Shown here: positions 63,919 through 64,000 of the stretch, piece after piece
Position numbering within the stretch: the stretch's first letter is position 1
Layout: every line of letters begins with the position of its first letter
NCBI RefSeq assembly: GCF_030406385.1
Contig: NZ_JAUEPM010000002.1
Span: 366,570 to 430,569 of the forward strand
Reading direction: 5' to 3'
Length of the DNA stretch: 64,000 nucleotides
Source: Microbacterium oryzae
GTDB taxonomy: Bacteria; Actinomycetota; Actinomycetes; Actinomycetales; Microbacteriaceae
Notes under the pieces: generated by a model
The model's input: only the letters and a program-made list of their open reading frames with translations
Told to the model about the DNA's origin: nothing
The model's database searches: none
Position numbers and translations under genes: made by a program

Positions 63919-64000
63919 GGGTACGGGGCCGCGGGGCCCGGGGGTCGGGCGCGCGGGGTCGGGCGCGCGGGGTTGGGGCCGCGGGCGCGGGCGCGGGGCC
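63919..64000. other. G/C-only low-complexity tract at window end
   Basis: After the last stop the sequence is almost pure G and C with tandem copies of GGTCGGGCGCGCGG and G-runs. It contains no frame. It may be a terminator region, a structured RNA or an unstable tract; it is cut by the window edge. Confidence 0.5.

Overview
The window is a high-GC actinobacterial chromosome segment. The RNA polymerase and EF-Tu/EF-G sequences, the very high GC, the -10 boxes placed 6-7 nt before start codons, an ECF41-type sigma factor, a DUF3039-like zinc protein and a distinctive family of about 100 bp palindromic repeats all point to Microbacteriaceae, most likely Microbacterium (inference from family resemblance; no database search was run).

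Layout. 1-4.3 kb: end of rpoB and complete rpoC. 4.5-10.5 kb: small membrane proteins, a META-domain lipoprotein and a large secreted S1-family serine protease. 10.5-11.25 kb: the largest cluster of palindromic repeats. 11.4-15.9 kb: rpsL-rpsG-fusA-tuf. 16.3-27.5 kb: accessory and regulatory genes, namely an aldo/keto reductase, a two-gene islet (excisionase-like HTH plus DUF3039-like protein), VanZ, three MarR regulators around two small genes, an alpha/beta hydrolase, a Fic protein with a perfect-dyad operator candidate, and an ECF41 sigma factor divergent from its likely target oxidoreductase, which carries an ECF41-type promoter.

28-47.7 kb is an exopolysaccharide locus: an OpgC-like membrane protein, two tandem acyltransferase-SGNH O-acetyltransferases, a glycosyltransferase fused to a pyruvyl transferase, a second pyruvyl transferase, a Wzx-type flippase that appears to start at CTG, another acyltransferase, a Wzy-like membrane protein, three glycosyltransferases and a DUF4012 protein. 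Together these could assemble, decorate (acetyl, pyruvyl), flip and polymerise a surface glycan. The initiating phosphoglycosyltransferase and chain-length regulator are not in the window. 48-51.5 kb: a CYP152-like peroxygenase and another acyltransferase, both flanked by repeats.

51.6-59.9 kb is a catabolic unit: a LacI regulator divergent from a five-gene operon (unrecognised large protein, ABC sugar-binding lipoprotein, two permeases, GH127 beta-L-arabinofuranosidase). The shared control region has a consensus promoter bracketed by two operator candidates. No ABC ATPase is encoded, so a shared ATPase elsewhere is expected. 59.9-63.9 kb returns to polysaccharide genes: a glycosyltransferase whose stop codon lies inside a repeat, an O-antigen ligase/polymerase-like protein and another glycosyltransferase-like protein. 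No tRNA, rRNA, CRISPR array or insertion sequence was seen.
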